Shown here: piece after piece, positions 34,316-43,929 of the stretch
Position numbering within the stretch: the stretch's first letter is position 1
Layout of the letters: every line of letters begins with the position of its first letter
Source of the DNA: Pedobacter zeae
GTDB taxonomy: Bacteria; Bacteroidota; Bacteroidia; Sphingobacteriales; Sphingobacteriaceae
Assembly: GCF_014196715.1 (NCBI RefSeq)
Contig: NZ_JACIEF010000003.1
Span: 124,001 to 188,000, forward strand
Length of the DNA: 64,000 bases
Direction of reading: 5' to 3'
The notes under the pieces: model-generated
What the model saw: only the letters and a program-made list of their open reading frames with translations
Database searches by the model: none
Told to the model about the DNA's origin: nothing
Made by a program: the position numbers and the translations under genes

Positions 34316-35692
34316 TTATACCGATCTATTTTCTTCTACTTCCAGTTTTGAAGCCAAAACTTCGTCTGTTTTCTTTGGTTCACGGATAAATACATAACAG
34401 ATTACAGCAGCTAAAATCATTAAGCCACCACCCAGTTGAACTGCCAAAAGCCTGTCGTTATGGAGTACATTACGCATTAACCAACCGAAACCTAAGGAAG
34501 CAATAATCTCCGGCAATACAATAAAAAAGTTAAAGATGCCCATGTAGATCCCGATTTTATCTTTAGGTAGCGAACCGCTTAACATGGCATAAGGCATGGA
34601 AAGAATACTGGCCCAGGCAATGCCCACCCCCGTCATACACAGATATAACATATTTTTATCATGTACCCATGCCACACTAATTAAACCGGCGGCCCCGCAG
34701 ATTAAACACAGCGCATGTGTGGTTTTACGGCCAAGCGCATCGGCAATTTTGGGAAGTATTAAAGCGAAGAGGAAGGTAACCACACTGTAATAGGCCAAGG
34801 TTAAACTGCCAAAATCTGCACCCTGTGCATAAACGGGATCAGCTGCATCCTTACCACCAAAAACATTAACGGCAACGGCCGTGGTATAGTAAAACCACAT
34901 TAAAAACAAGCCTGGCCAGGTAAAAAACTGCACCAAAGATACAACCTGCATTCTTTTGGGCATATTCCTCAGGGCATTAAAAATTTCGCCTGCACCGCCA
35001 CCAAAACCTTTATTGCTTTCTTTTACCTTTTCTTTAAAATCCACATCCTGCGGCGGGTATTCTTTGGTGGTAAGCACCGTCCATAATACCGCAGCAAAAA
35101 AGAAAAATGCACCGATGTAAAACGAAAATTTTACGTTTTCCGGAATAGTTCCCTGCTCCGCTGTATTGGTAAGGTGGAAGATATTGTTCATGATCCACGG
35201 TAAGGCCGAAGCCACGCTGCCGCCTAAACCAATCATCATGCTCTGCATAATAAAACCCCGGTTAACCTGGCTATCGGGTAATTTATCGGTAACAAAAGCC
35301 CGGAAAGGTTCCATCGCAATATTTCCAAACACATCCAGAATCCAAAGTAAACCAGCGGCCATCCATAATGCACTGCTATGTGGCATAAAAATTAAAGCAA
35401 TACTACTTACTACAGCCCCAATCATAAAATAAGGTCTTCTCCTGCCCCATTTTGGATGCCAGGTACGATCGCTTAAATAACCAATAATGGGCTGCACCAA
35501 CAGGCCGGTTAAAGGTGCTGCTAAAAATAATAATGGTACCTGATCGGGATTGGCGCCCAGGTTTTCGTAAATACGCCCCATATTGGCCCTTTGCAAATCC
35601 CAACCGAACTGGATCCCGAAAAAACCCACACTCATATTGATAATTTGTGCCAGGGTTAATTTGGGGTTTTCGAATATTGTTTTTAAGCTCAT
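34316..35692 (-). CDS. MFS sugar transporter, SLC45/GPH-like (maltose uptake)
   Basis: 458 residues with twelve predicted membrane segments. The early motif GYLSDRTWHPKWGRRRPYF and the FGWDLQRANMGRIYE helix are typical of the SLC45/GPH-like group, which carries sucrose or maltose with protons. Placed between GH13 and GH65 genes, it most likely brings maltose or short maltodextrins across the inner membrane for phosphorolysis. It is 124 bp after the preceding GH13 gene. Confidence 0.9.
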   Translation of the reverse strand: MSLKTIFENPKLTLAQIINMSVGFFGIQFGWDLQRANMGRIYENLGANPDQVPLLFLAAPLTGLLVQPIIGYLSDRTWHPKWGRRRPYFMIGAVVSSIALIFMPHSSALWMAAGLLWILDVFGNIAMEPFRAFVTDKLPDSQVNRGFIMQSMMIGLGGSVASALPWIMNNIFHLTNTAEQGTIPENVKFSFYIGAFFFFAAVLWTVLTTKEYPPQDVDFKEKVKESNKGFGGGAGEIFNALRNMPKRMQVVSLVQFFTWPGLFLMWFYYTTAVAVNVFGGKDAADPVYAQGADFGSLTLAYYSVVTFLFALILPKIADALGRKTTHALCLICGAAGLISVAWVHDKNMLYLCMTGVGIAWASILSMPYAMLSGSLPKDKIGIYMGIFNFFIVLPEIIASLGFGWLMRNVLHNDRLLAVQLGGGLMILAAVICYVFIREPKKTDEVLASKLEVEENRSV

Positions 35693-35816
35693 TTTGTTTC
35701 GTTTAAGCGCTTAGCGCGGGGGCGCATGGCGTTCTAATTTGGTTTAATTAAATTAATTTCAATGCCATTCATCTGTAAATCGCCAACGCGGGGCGCCAGA
35801 CACTCGACACAGACTT

Positions 35817-37658
35817 TCAAAATTCAATCACCTGAGCGCTAACCGGCGCCAAGGTTACGGGTATGCTTGTTCCCGGTGGGATATTCAATTTTTTATCGGT
35901 CATGAGCTCGGTAACCGGAACTGAAGATTTTACTTTTAAAATCTGATCCGGGATTTCGATATTGGCGGTTAAAGTTTGGCTCCGGTCGAAATTGGCCACC
36001 ACCAACAAGCGCTGCTTGCCGGAGTACCGGATAAAAGCGTACATGCGGTTATTCATGTTTCCAGTTGCAGGCACTTCATAAATCCCGCCATTGATGACGG
36101 CATCACTTGTTGAAGTTACTTTGAGTAATTGCTTGTAATAGGCCCTTAAATTTTGCTGAGCAGCATTTAATTTCCGGCCGTCGAACAAACCGCCGTTCAT
36201 CCACTTCTGGTGATTGGGAACACCCCAGTAATCGAAAATTGTGGTGCGGTTATCATCGCCACCAAAACCCTCCTGTCCTTTCCCCGGTTCTCCAACTTCC
36301 TGACCGAAGTAAAGCATCACCGGGCCGCCGCCAAGCGTTGCCGAAACCACCATGGCCGGTAAAGCCAGTTCGGCCTTGCCCGCAAATCCGGCTGATGCAA
36401 TGCGTTCCTCATCGTGGTTTTCTAAAAAACGTAACATGCGATTGCCAAAACCAGCACTCTCTTTCTGCCAAACCAGACTAATATCTTTTACATCCGCGTT
36501 AGGTTCATTCCTCATCAACTTTTTTAAGCCATCATACAAACCCACTTTATCGTAAAGATAATCGAATTTACCTTCGTCTAAATATTGCCTGTACACTTTT
36601 GGATTGTAAGCCTCTCCGATGAAAATCAGGTCGGGATTTACTTTTTTTAGCTGTGGAATTATCCAGTTCCAAAAAGCAATGGGCACCATTTCGGCCATAT
36701 CGCACCTGAAGCCATCTACCCCCTTATTGGCCCAAAAGGTTAAGATATCACGCATTTTTAACCAAACCGGCGGAATGGGATCAAAATATTGTTTTTCGCC
36801 ATTCTGGTAATCTATGCCATAATTCAATTTAATGGTTTCGTACCAATCGTCGTATTTAGGCTTTGCCGAAAATACATTGTTGCCGGTTGCTTTTGCAGGA
36901 TTTTCTTGAAACGGGGCATCCTGATGTACGGATAGTGGTGTTTTTTGTGCACCCGCAGGAACCACCAAAGCCTGGCCCGGGATATAATAAAAATCGTTCT
37001 CAGGACTAAATGCCCGGGTTACATCGTCTTTAGCCCCAAAATCAGTTATTCCTTCAGGTTTTGCATAAGAATGATAGCTCCGGGCAACATGGTTGGGTAT
37101 AAAATCGATCAACACCTTCAAATTGCTGTCGTGTGTTCTTTTAACCAAAGCCTCAAATTCTTTCATCCTGTTTTTAACATCAACGGCTAAATCGGGGTCT
37201 ACATCGTAATAATCGCGGATAGCATAAGGCGAACCGGCCCTTCCTTTTACCACACTGGCATGATCAACCTTGATTCCATAAGCCGAATAATCGGTCAGGC
37301 TGGCGTGGGCAATAACGCCTGTATACCAAACATAATTTGCATGAAGCTCTTTTATACCATCGAGTGCCTTAGTGGTAATATCGTTAAACTTACCCGAACC
37401 ATTTTGCTCAATGGTACCGTAAGGGATATTGGCAGTGCCTTTATTCCCGAACAAACGGGGCAACAACTGGTATATAACGATCTGTTTATCGTTCATGTGG
37501 GTATACTGTTTTTGTGCAAAGGATGGTATTGAAATAACTAAAAAGAAAATTGCCATTATATAAACAACCGCTTTGAGATTGCCCTGCTGCTGCTCCCCGT
37601 AATGATTATTCATCGGGGAAGTGGCATTTTCCATTTTATATTTTACCTCTACAATCAT
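35817..37658 (-). CDS. Secreted GH13 alpha-amylase family enzyme
   Basis: 613 residues. The start at 37658 overlaps the GH65 stop as ATGA, a sign of translational coupling; it gives an unusually long (~30 residues) polar stretch before the hydrophobic core VVYIMAIFFLVISIPSFAQ, so an internal ATG (37634 or 37613) is also possible. GH13 regions: LIDFIPNHVARSYH (I), GVDGFRCDMAEM (nucleophile Asp), LIFIGEAYNP (acid/base Glu), FLENHDEERIA (third Asp). It probably works in the periplasm on imported maltodextrin. The insert between regions I and II contains FYYIPGQALVVP, seen in this subgroup. Confidence 0.92.
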   Translation of the reverse strand: MIVEVKYKMENATSPMNNHYGEQQQGNLKAVVYIMAIFFLVISIPSFAQKQYTHMNDKQIVIYQLLPRLFGNKGTANIPYGTIEQNGSGKFNDITTKALDGIKELHANYVWYTGVIAHASLTDYSAYGIKVDHASVVKGRAGSPYAIRDYYDVDPDLAVDVKNRMKEFEALVKRTHDSNLKVLIDFIPNHVARSYHSYAKPEGITDFGAKDDVTRAFSPENDFYYIPGQALVVPAGAQKTPLSVHQDAPFQENPAKATGNNVFSAKPKYDDWYETIKLNYGIDYQNGEKQYFDPIPPVWLKMRDILTFWANKGVDGFRCDMAEMVPIAFWNWIIPQLKKVNPDLIFIGEAYNPKVYRQYLDEGKFDYLYDKVGLYDGLKKLMRNEPNADVKDISLVWQKESAGFGNRMLRFLENHDEERIASAGFAGKAELALPAMVVSATLGGGPVMLYFGQEVGEPGKGQEGFGGDDNRTTIFDYWGVPNHQKWMNGGLFDGRKLNAAQQNLRAYYKQLLKVTSTSDAVINGGIYEVPATGNMNNRMYAFIRYSGKQRLLVVANFDRSQTLTANIEIPDQILKVKSSVPVTELMTDKKLNIPPGTSIPVTLAPVSAQVIEF

Positions 37659-39973
37659 ACCAACTCGGTATTATTTACCTCAATTTCGGTATTTCCTGTC
37701 AATTTATATACCTGGCTTCGGATACCGATTTCCAAATCGATGGAGGCATGGTTCTTAATGCTGATACCGTTTTCGGCAATGTTGATTTTTAAGGTTGCCC
37801 CCCTGAAACCAATGGTAAACGAGAACGATTTCCATTGTTTCGGCAGGAATGGGTTAAACTGCAGTTTACCATCTCGCACCCGCATTCCGGCAAAACCTTC
37901 AACCACACTCATCCACGTACCTGCCATCGAGGTAATGTGCAAGCCATCTTCAGTATCGTTATTGTAATCATCAAGGTCTAAACGTGCCGTGCGCAGGTAA
38001 AACTCATAAGCACGTGCTTCGTCGTTCAATTTAGCGGCTAAAATACTGTGTACGCAGGGCGACAATGAACTTTCGTGCACGGTACGTGGCTCATAAAAAT
38101 CGAAGTTGCGTTTCAATGTTTCCTGGTCGTAATCTTCTTCAAAGAAATATAAGCCCTGCAAAACATCGGCCTGCTTAATAAAACACGAACGTAAAATCCT
38201 GTCCCAGCTCCATTTTTGATTTATCGGTCTTTCGCTTGCCGGCAGGTCCTTTACCAAAGTCTGTTCTTTATCCAGATAACCGTCCTGTTGTAAGAAAATG
38301 CATAATTTTTCATCCTGTGGATAATACATTTTCTCAATGATATCGTCCCAATCGGCAAATTCCTTTTCATCGAAATTTAAGCTTTTTAAAAGATGCCTGT
38401 ATTTTTCAGGTTGCTGCGTTTTTACTATTCCGGCGGCTTCGGTGGCATATTTCATGCACCATGTAGCCATAACATTGGTATACCAATTGTTGTTTACGTT
38501 GTTCTCATATTCATTAGGGCCAGTTACACCAAGCATTACATATTGTTGTTTAGCATCGCTCCAGTTAACGCGTTGTTTCCAGAAACGGGCAATACCGATC
38601 AATACTTCCAGGCCGAAATCAGAAAGATAACTTTCATCGCCAGTGTAGCGGATGTAATTAAAAATGGCAAAGGCAATGGCCCCGTTACGATGAATCTCTT
38701 CGAAAGTAATTTCCCATTCATTGTGGCATTCTTCGCCGTTCATCGTTACCATTGGATACAATGCGGCACCGTCTTTAAAACCTAATTTCCCGGCATTTTC
38801 TATGGCTTTGCCCAATTGTTTATGGCGGTAAACGAGCAGGTTTTTACTTACTTCCTGTGGAGCAGTAGCGAGGTAAAAAGGCACACAATAAGCTTCTGTA
38901 TCCCAATACGTTGAGCCACCGTATTTTTCTCCTGTAAAACCTTTCGGACCGATATTCAAGCGGTTGTCTTTACCGGTATAGGTCTGAAAAAGCTGGAAAA
39001 TATTAAAACGGATCGCCTGTTGAGCCGAAACATCGCCCTCAATAATGATATCGCTTTCTTCCCATTTAGTTGCCCAGGCTTTGCTTTGTTCTTTTAACAA
39101 AGTATCAAAACCTTTGGCTGAGGCTTTGGCAATTACCGATTTTGTTTCTTTTAAAAGCGATTCTTTTGGGTAATTCTCGGAAGATAAATTCGCCGCGATT
39201 TTAACCAGCGTGATCTCCTCGTTTGCTTCAACATCCAGGGCAAAAACTTGCCCGACAAATTTCTCCTTACGGATGGCATCCGGACTGATACTTAATTTCT
39301 CTGCATTTTTATATAGCTCCACATTACTTCCTGTACAAACTTCAAAGGCAGTTTTCTTTGTTCTGAGTTTGATATAAGCTTCCGTTCCTGAAATTTCATC
39401 TTCAATTTTATCCCAGAATTTTTCATCATAGTTGCTGTCCTGATTTTTAACATCGCCATCAATAAAGGGCATTAATGTTAATCTGCCGTCGAAATTTAAT
39501 GGGGTAATGCTGTAACGGATGGCGCCAACTTCATCATCGGCGATGCTGCAAAAACGGGTCGATTTAACTTTTAGCGTTTTACCGCTTTTTAATTCGGCTG
39601 TGAAAGTACGCTCTAAATACCCCTCATGCATGTTTAGTACACGTTTAAAACCGCTTACCTTAGCTGTTGCCAGATCGAGAATTTCATCCTCCAGTTTTAC
39701 TTCGATTCCTACCCAGTTTGCCGCGTTTAATACTTTGGCAAAATATTCCGGATAACCGTTTTTCCACCATCCCACACGGGTTTTATCCGGGTAATAAACA
39801 CCTGCAACGTAATTTCCGGGCAGGGTTTCTCCGGTATAAGTTTCTTCAAAATTGGCGCGCTGGCCCATACGTCCATTACCCAAACTGAAAATACTTTCCG
39901 AAATTTTATTTAAATGTGGATCAAAGCCTTCTTCGATAATATTCCACTCATCTGCTTTAATGTAATTTTTCAT
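37655..39973 (-). CDS. GH65 glycoside phosphorylase, probably maltose phosphorylase
   Basis: 772 residues, standard GH65 length and no signal peptide, so cytosolic. Catalytic acid Glu is residue 488 in GVTGPNEYENNVNNNWYTN, in the same place as Glu487 of Lactobacillus maltose phosphorylase. The phosphate-site HESSLSPCVHS is present. It splits maltose with phosphate to glucose and beta-glucose-1-phosphate, and the adjacent beta-phosphoglucomutase gene takes the product. Kojibiose or trehalose phosphorylases share this family, but the locus argues for maltose. It lies 68 bp after pgmB. Confidence 0.93.
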   Translation of the reverse strand: MKNYIKADEWNIIEEGFDPHLNKISESIFSLGNGRMGQRANFEETYTGETLPGNYVAGVYYPDKTRVGWWKNGYPEYFAKVLNAANWVGIEVKLEDEILDLATAKVSGFKRVLNMHEGYLERTFTAELKSGKTLKVKSTRFCSIADDEVGAIRYSITPLNFDGRLTLMPFIDGDVKNQDSNYDEKFWDKIEDEISGTEAYIKLRTKKTAFEVCTGSNVELYKNAEKLSISPDAIRKEKFVGQVFALDVEANEEITLVKIAANLSSENYPKESLLKETKSVIAKASAKGFDTLLKEQSKAWATKWEESDIIIEGDVSAQQAIRFNIFQLFQTYTGKDNRLNIGPKGFTGEKYGGSTYWDTEAYCVPFYLATAPQEVSKNLLVYRHKQLGKAIENAGKLGFKDGAALYPMVTMNGEECHNEWEITFEEIHRNGAIAFAIFNYIRYTGDESYLSDFGLEVLIGIARFWKQRVNWSDAKQQYVMLGVTGPNEYENNVNNNWYTNVMATWCMKYATEAAGIVKTQQPEKYRHLLKSLNFDEKEFADWDDIIEKMYYPQDEKLCIFLQQDGYLDKEQTLVKDLPASERPINQKWSWDRILRSCFIKQADVLQGLYFFEEDYDQETLKRNFDFYEPRTVHESSLSPCVHSILAAKLNDEARAYEFYLRTARLDLDDYNNDTEDGLHITSMAGTWMSVVEGFAGMRVRDGKLQFNPFLPKQWKSFSFTIGFRGATLKINIAENGISIKNHASIDLEIGIRSQVYKLTGNTEIEVNNTELV

Positions 39974-40041
39974 AACTAGTATTGAGTAGTGAGATATGAG
40001 ATTTGAGACAATGCCCTCAACCTAAACCCTACACCTTAAAC

Positions 40042-40740
40042 CTATAAATTCTCTAAATCGTTAACTTTTAATTTATCTAATCCGCTTACAACCAGATCGG
40101 CCTGGCCAAGCACACTTTTTTCGCCGATACCGATGGCTTTCATTCCACCTCTTTTTGCAGCCTCTACACCGGCAACGGCATCTTCAAAAACCACACATTC
40201 ATCGGGTTTAAAGCCTAAAAGTTCGGCTCCCTTTAAAAATACCTCAGGATCGGGTTTTGATTTGGTTACCATATTGCCATCCACAATCTTATCAAAGAAA
40301 TGGGCCAGATCTGTTTTTTCTAAAATAATTGCCGAGTTTTTACTTGCCGAACCCAAAGCTAATTTGTAACCGGCTTTATGAATTGCGGTTAAGAAATCGA
40401 CCGTTCCGGGTAAAACTTCTGCAGGTGTCATTTTGGTAATCATGTCTACGTACCAGCCGTTTTTTAAGGCAGCCAGTTCTTCTTTTTCGGTATCGGTTTT
40501 TTCTACCCCGCCCCAGGCCAGAATTTTGTTTAAGCTTTCTACACGGCTAACACCTTTCAACTGCTCGTTCTGTTCCTCCGTAAAATCGAAACCCATCGTA
40601 TTGGCCAGGCGTTTCCAGGCTTTATAATGGTATACCGCCGTATCAACCAGTACACCGTCCAAATCGAATAAGCAAGCCTTTATTGAGGCAGATAATGAAA
40701 GGTGGGAAGCGGAAGGTTTTGAATGATTTTTATCTTGCAT
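40042..40740 (-). CDS. pgmB: Beta-phosphoglucomutase
   Basis: 232 residues from the ATG at 40740. It is a HAD enzyme with FDLDGVLVDTA (nucleophile Asp and acid/base Asp), the cap region FTEEQNEQLKGVSRVESL, LGSASKN and KPDPEVFLKGAE, then VVFEDAVAGVEAAKRGG for Mg binding. It converts beta-glucose-1-phosphate to glucose-6-phosphate, completing the maltose phosphorylase route. A 14-bp tandem repeat lies in the 184-bp gap upstream. Confidence 0.95.
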   Translation of the reverse strand: MQDKNHSKPSASHLSLSASIKACLFDLDGVLVDTAVYHYKAWKRLANTMGFDFTEEQNEQLKGVSRVESLNKILAWGGVEKTDTEKEELAALKNGWYVDMITKMTPAEVLPGTVDFLTAIHKAGYKLALGSASKNSAIILEKTDLAHFFDKIVDGNMVTKSKPDPEVFLKGAELLGFKPDECVVFEDAVAGVEAAKRGGMKAIGIGEKSVLGQADLVVSGLDKLKVNDLENL

Positions 40741-40818
40741 CTTTGTTATATTTTTTGGTATCGGGTAGTGCATGTCAAGTAGAGGGTATCAAGTAACAAG
40801 TAATCAGTAGCTAGTGGT

Positions 40819-40886
40819 GAGTATCTAGTAGTAAGTATTTAGTAGTGAGTATCTAGTAGTGAGTATCTAGTAGTGAGTATCTAGTA
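40819..40886. repeat. 14-bp tandem repeat upstream of pgmB
   Basis: Nearly five units of GAGTATCTAGTAGT: 40819-40832, 40833-40846 (two mismatches), 40847-40860, 40861-40874 and a partial unit 40875-40886. Degenerate AGTA-rich bases precede it from about 40786. There are no spacers, so it is not CRISPR. It lies inside the operon, between a GH13 gene and pgmB, where copy number could alter mRNA spacing. Confidence 0.9.
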
Positions 40887-40924
40887 TATAAAAATGTAAT
40901 CTTAAACCCTTCAACTTTAATTTT

Positions 40925-42838
40925 TTACCTTAATTCTAATACCAACGTGGTTTTAGCGGGCACCTTAATATTTTGAAAATTGATGTTTTCGCCGGTAATA
41001 ACATTTTTAGCTGCTGTAATACCTGCCGTTCTTTCGGCGAAGCGATCGGTATTTAATATTTTTTCTTTTTCTGTATTGTTTATAATAACCATTACCGTGC
41101 CTTTTGGTTCTGTATTGTAACGGAAATAAACATAAAGATCATCCTGCGGAACAAACTGCATCAATTTACCGGTTTGAAGTGCAATGCTGTTTCTTCTGAA
41201 ACTGGCCAGTGTTTTAACAAAATTGAAAGCCTCATTCTCTTTGTTGGTCCGACCATCTGCCACAAACTTATCTTTTTTGTCTCCCTCCCATCCACCAGGA
41301 AAATCAGAACGGATCAAACCATCGGGATTAGAGAAGTTTTTCATCAGGATTTCGGTACCATAATACATTTGCGGAATACCACGCATGGTTAATAGGATGC
41401 TCATCCCCATTTTGTATTTATCGAAATCTTCGCCAACCATCGAGTAAAAGCGGCTCAAATCATGGTTATCTAAAAAGATGCAATTGGTATTTGGATTTTT
41501 ATAAAGAAAATCGTGTGCCAGGGTGGCATACAAACGGTTAATTCCATCTACCCAACCGTTCTTGCCATTTATCCCTTCGTAAATCGCATCTTTTAAAGTA
41601 GCATCGGTAATGCCCTGCAAGTGGGTATCAAAGCCGCGATTAACGGTGTTACCACCAGTAAAAAAGGCCTGGTTGGCCACAGCAGTAACCAATGTTTCGC
41701 CAAAAACAGATAAATGCGGGAATTCTGCCTGAACTTTTAAAGCCCAATCAGCCATATAAACCGGATCGTTATATCCGTAAGTATCTAAACGCAAACCATC
41801 AATGCCGGCATATTCGATCCACCAGATGTGGTTTTGCGTAAGGTAATTTTGTACATAAGGATTACGCTGGTTTAGATCGGGCATTGTAGGCACAAACCAA
41901 CCATCGAGCATCTGTTTACGGTCTGCCGCCGATGCATGTATATCCATTAAAGTTTGATCGCGGTAGCTGGTTTGGGTATATTTTGGCCATTGGTTTAACC
42001 AATTTTTCATTGGTAAATCTTTATAAAACCAATGGTGGGTACCGATGTGGTTGTGCACAACATCTTTAATCACCTTCAGTCCTTTAGCATGGGCAATTTC
42101 TACATATTTTTTATAAAGTGCATTTGTTCCAAAACGTGGATCTATTTTATAATGATCGGTTACGGCATAGCCGTGATAGGAAGCTTGCGGCATGTCGTTT
42201 TCTACCTCCGGGGTCATCCAAACGGTAGTTATCCCCAAATCTTTCAGGTAATCGAGGTGGTTAATTACACCTTGAATATCGCCGCCATGCCGGTAGTACA
42301 TGCTATCGCGGTTTAATGCTGTTTCAGTTAAACCCTGAACCACATCGTTACTTTTATCGCCGTTCGAAAAACGATCGGGCATCAGCAGGTAAATAAAATC
42401 TTTGTTGGTTACGCCCTGAATCCTGCCCGCACTTTTATCGCGATTTTTTAATTCGTAGGAGTAAGTCAATATCTTTTTCCCATTAACCATAAAGTTAATC
42501 GGGAATTTCCCGGCTTTAGCTGTTGGAGCAACTGTTAAATCGAGAAATAAATAATTTGGGTTTTCTACTTTATTAACCTTAACGAGTTTAACCCCCGGAT
42601 AAGTTAAGGCCACAGTGGTATTGGCAATGTTTTCGCCATGTACCAATAATTGCAGTTTTGGGTTGTGCATACCGGTAAACCAAAACATTGGTTCGATACG
42701 CTCGAGTGTTTGGCCGAAAAGGCTATTGAAAGAAAGGATAAGCAAAAGCGCAAGGGTGCTGCTTATCTTTCTAAAAAAAGTATTAGTATGAGCATTAAAT
42801 AGCAATGGAAATTTTGTAAGGGTTTGAAGTCTGATCAT
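40925..42838 (-). CDS. GH13 neopullulanase/cyclomaltodextrinase-type enzyme (SusA-like)
   Basis: 637 residues from the ATG at 42838; the open frame to 42895 runs through a hairpin and is not used. A signal region ends SLFGQ. Residues about 30-115 are a cyclomaltodextrinase-type N-terminal beta domain (MFWFTGMHNPKLQLLVHGENI), followed by the GH13 barrel: VIKDVVHNHIG (I), GLRLDTYGY (nucleophile Asp), VFGETLVT (acid/base Glu) and FLDNHDLSRF (third Asp). It resembles periplasmic SusA, which trims imported maltodextrins. It follows the SusE-like gene by 57 bp. Confidence 0.92.
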   Translation of the reverse strand: MIRLQTLTKFPLLFNAHTNTFFRKISSTLALLLILSFNSLFGQTLERIEPMFWFTGMHNPKLQLLVHGENIANTTVALTYPGVKLVKVNKVENPNYLFLDLTVAPTAKAGKFPINFMVNGKKILTYSYELKNRDKSAGRIQGVTNKDFIYLLMPDRFSNGDKSNDVVQGLTETALNRDSMYYRHGGDIQGVINHLDYLKDLGITTVWMTPEVENDMPQASYHGYAVTDHYKIDPRFGTNALYKKYVEIAHAKGLKVIKDVVHNHIGTHHWFYKDLPMKNWLNQWPKYTQTSYRDQTLMDIHASAADRKQMLDGWFVPTMPDLNQRNPYVQNYLTQNHIWWIEYAGIDGLRLDTYGYNDPVYMADWALKVQAEFPHLSVFGETLVTAVANQAFFTGGNTVNRGFDTHLQGITDATLKDAIYEGINGKNGWVDGINRLYATLAHDFLYKNPNTNCIFLDNHDLSRFYSMVGEDFDKYKMGMSILLTMRGIPQMYYGTEILMKNFSNPDGLIRSDFPGGWEGDKKDKFVADGRTNKENEAFNFVKTLASFRRNSIALQTGKLMQFVPQDDLYVYFRYNTEPKGTVMVIINNTEKEKILNTDRFAERTAGITAAKNVITGENINFQNIKVPAKTTLVLELR

Positions 42839-42845
42839 GCTAAAA

Positions 42846-42880
42846 CTTAAAAATACCCTACAGCAAAAAATACTGCAGGG
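42846..42880 (-). terminator. Hairpin between susE-like and GH13 genes (attenuator candidate)
   Basis: CCCTACAG (42856-42863) pairs with CTGCAGGG (42873-42880) with one mismatch-like pair; on the minus strand it is followed by TATTTTTAAG. This would end part of the susCDE transcripts and lower expression of the enzymes downstream. Confidence 0.6.
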
Positions 42881-42895
42881 CGGTATGTATAACAA

Positions 42896-43912
42896 TTAGT
42901 TTTTAACCATAGTGGCTTTTTTGGCCGCCACATCTAAAGTAATGGTATAAGTGCCGGCAGTGGTAACGGCAATATTATCGCCTCCGTTTGTCAGCGTACT
43001 TAAACTACCACCCAGGTTTGTACCCCAATCATGGGCAAACCTAAATTTGAAAGCCCCGGTGGTTAAAGTGGTTTTAATGGTATAAAAGTTCGCCTTACCA
43101 TCATTGGTTACTTTCATATCGGTATCATTGCCCCAGCCACCTGCGGTAGCGTCGCCAATAATCGACCATTCTTTCGGAACGCCGATGGTATAAGTACCCG
43201 CATTCAGGTCAACGGTCACCTGTTTCACCACGGCATCAGTCGATTTAAGGTTATCGCCTGCGCTGCTGCTGATTTTACCCCCGCCTGCATCGCCATAAGC
43301 TACATCCCATTTTTTTGCCGGGGTAACTTTAAATTCGAGGTTACCAGGGGTAAAGGCGATCATGCCGGTATAAACGCCATTGCTTGAAACCGAGATCAGA
43401 CTATCGGCAGTGGCAGGATTCCAGCCCTGATATGCGCCGGGAACATAAACCCATGCCGAGGCCAGATAAGGCGTAGCGGTTAAGGTGATTACGTTTGAGT
43501 AGGTTAAATCGTTAACTGCCGCACCTGATTTTAGCCTCACCTCGATCTGTGCTGTAGTCCCTACCTTTCCACCCAGTGCCAAAATCATATTGTTAACCTC
43601 GGTAATGGTTGGCGCATAGGTTTTAGTAGTTACGGCTATTTCTCTTACCGGAGAAAAGTTAGTGCCTTTTAAACCAAACTGTAAGCTGGTGTTTACCGGC
43701 ACCACATATCCGGTTGAAGTGGCAAGCGGATAACTCAAGGTAAATGCCACCTGTGCGGCATTGGATTGTACCAGGTTAATCGTGGTTGCCGATGTTGTTA
43801 ATGTTCCGGCAGGGCTAATGTTTGAAACGGTCTGGGTTTCGTCTTTTTTACATGACCACAGCGAAACCGCCATAAGGCCAACTGCCAGGGTTTTGAAGAA
43901 TATCGATTTCAT
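42896..43912 (-). CDS. SusE/SusF-like starch-binding lipoprotein
   Basis: 338 residues, lipoprotein signal ending SLWSCKK. Residues about 25-130 are the SusE N-terminal immunoglobulin-like domain; two later modules (about 150-235 with WVYVPGAYQGWNPATADS, and about 240-337 with SIIGDATAGGWGNDTDM) look like the starch-binding CBM domains of SusE and SusF. It is displayed on the cell surface and holds maltodextrin near SusCD. It is 17 bp after susD. Confidence 0.88.
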   Translation of the reverse strand: MKSIFFKTLAVGLMAVSLWSCKKDETQTVSNISPAGTLTTSATTINLVQSNAAQVAFTLSYPLATSTGYVVPVNTSLQFGLKGTNFSPVREIAVTTKTYAPTITEVNNMILALGGKVGTTAQIEVRLKSGAAVNDLTYSNVITLTATPYLASAWVYVPGAYQGWNPATADSLISVSSNGVYTGMIAFTPGNLEFKVTPAKKWDVAYGDAGGGKISSSAGDNLKSTDAVVKQVTVDLNAGTYTIGVPKEWSIIGDATAGGWGNDTDMKVTNDGKANFYTIKTTLTTGAFKFRFAHDWGTNLGGSLSTLTNGGDNIAVTTAGTYTITLDVAAKKATMVKN

Positions 43913-43929
43913 CTCTTTAAGATTAAAAA

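Noticed and set aside
35704..35713. Palindrome TAAGCGCTTA upstream of the SLC45-like transporter gene as an operator
   Set aside because: Only 10 bp, single copy, and unlike the TCGGGAACGTTCCCGA operators of the locus; chance is likely.
38393..38785. 130-codon open frame antisense to the GH65 gene
   Set aside because: Shadow frame of a well-conserved enzyme gene.
40819..40886. Possible CRISPR array
   Set aside because: The 14-bp units are contiguous without spacers and there are no cas genes in the window.
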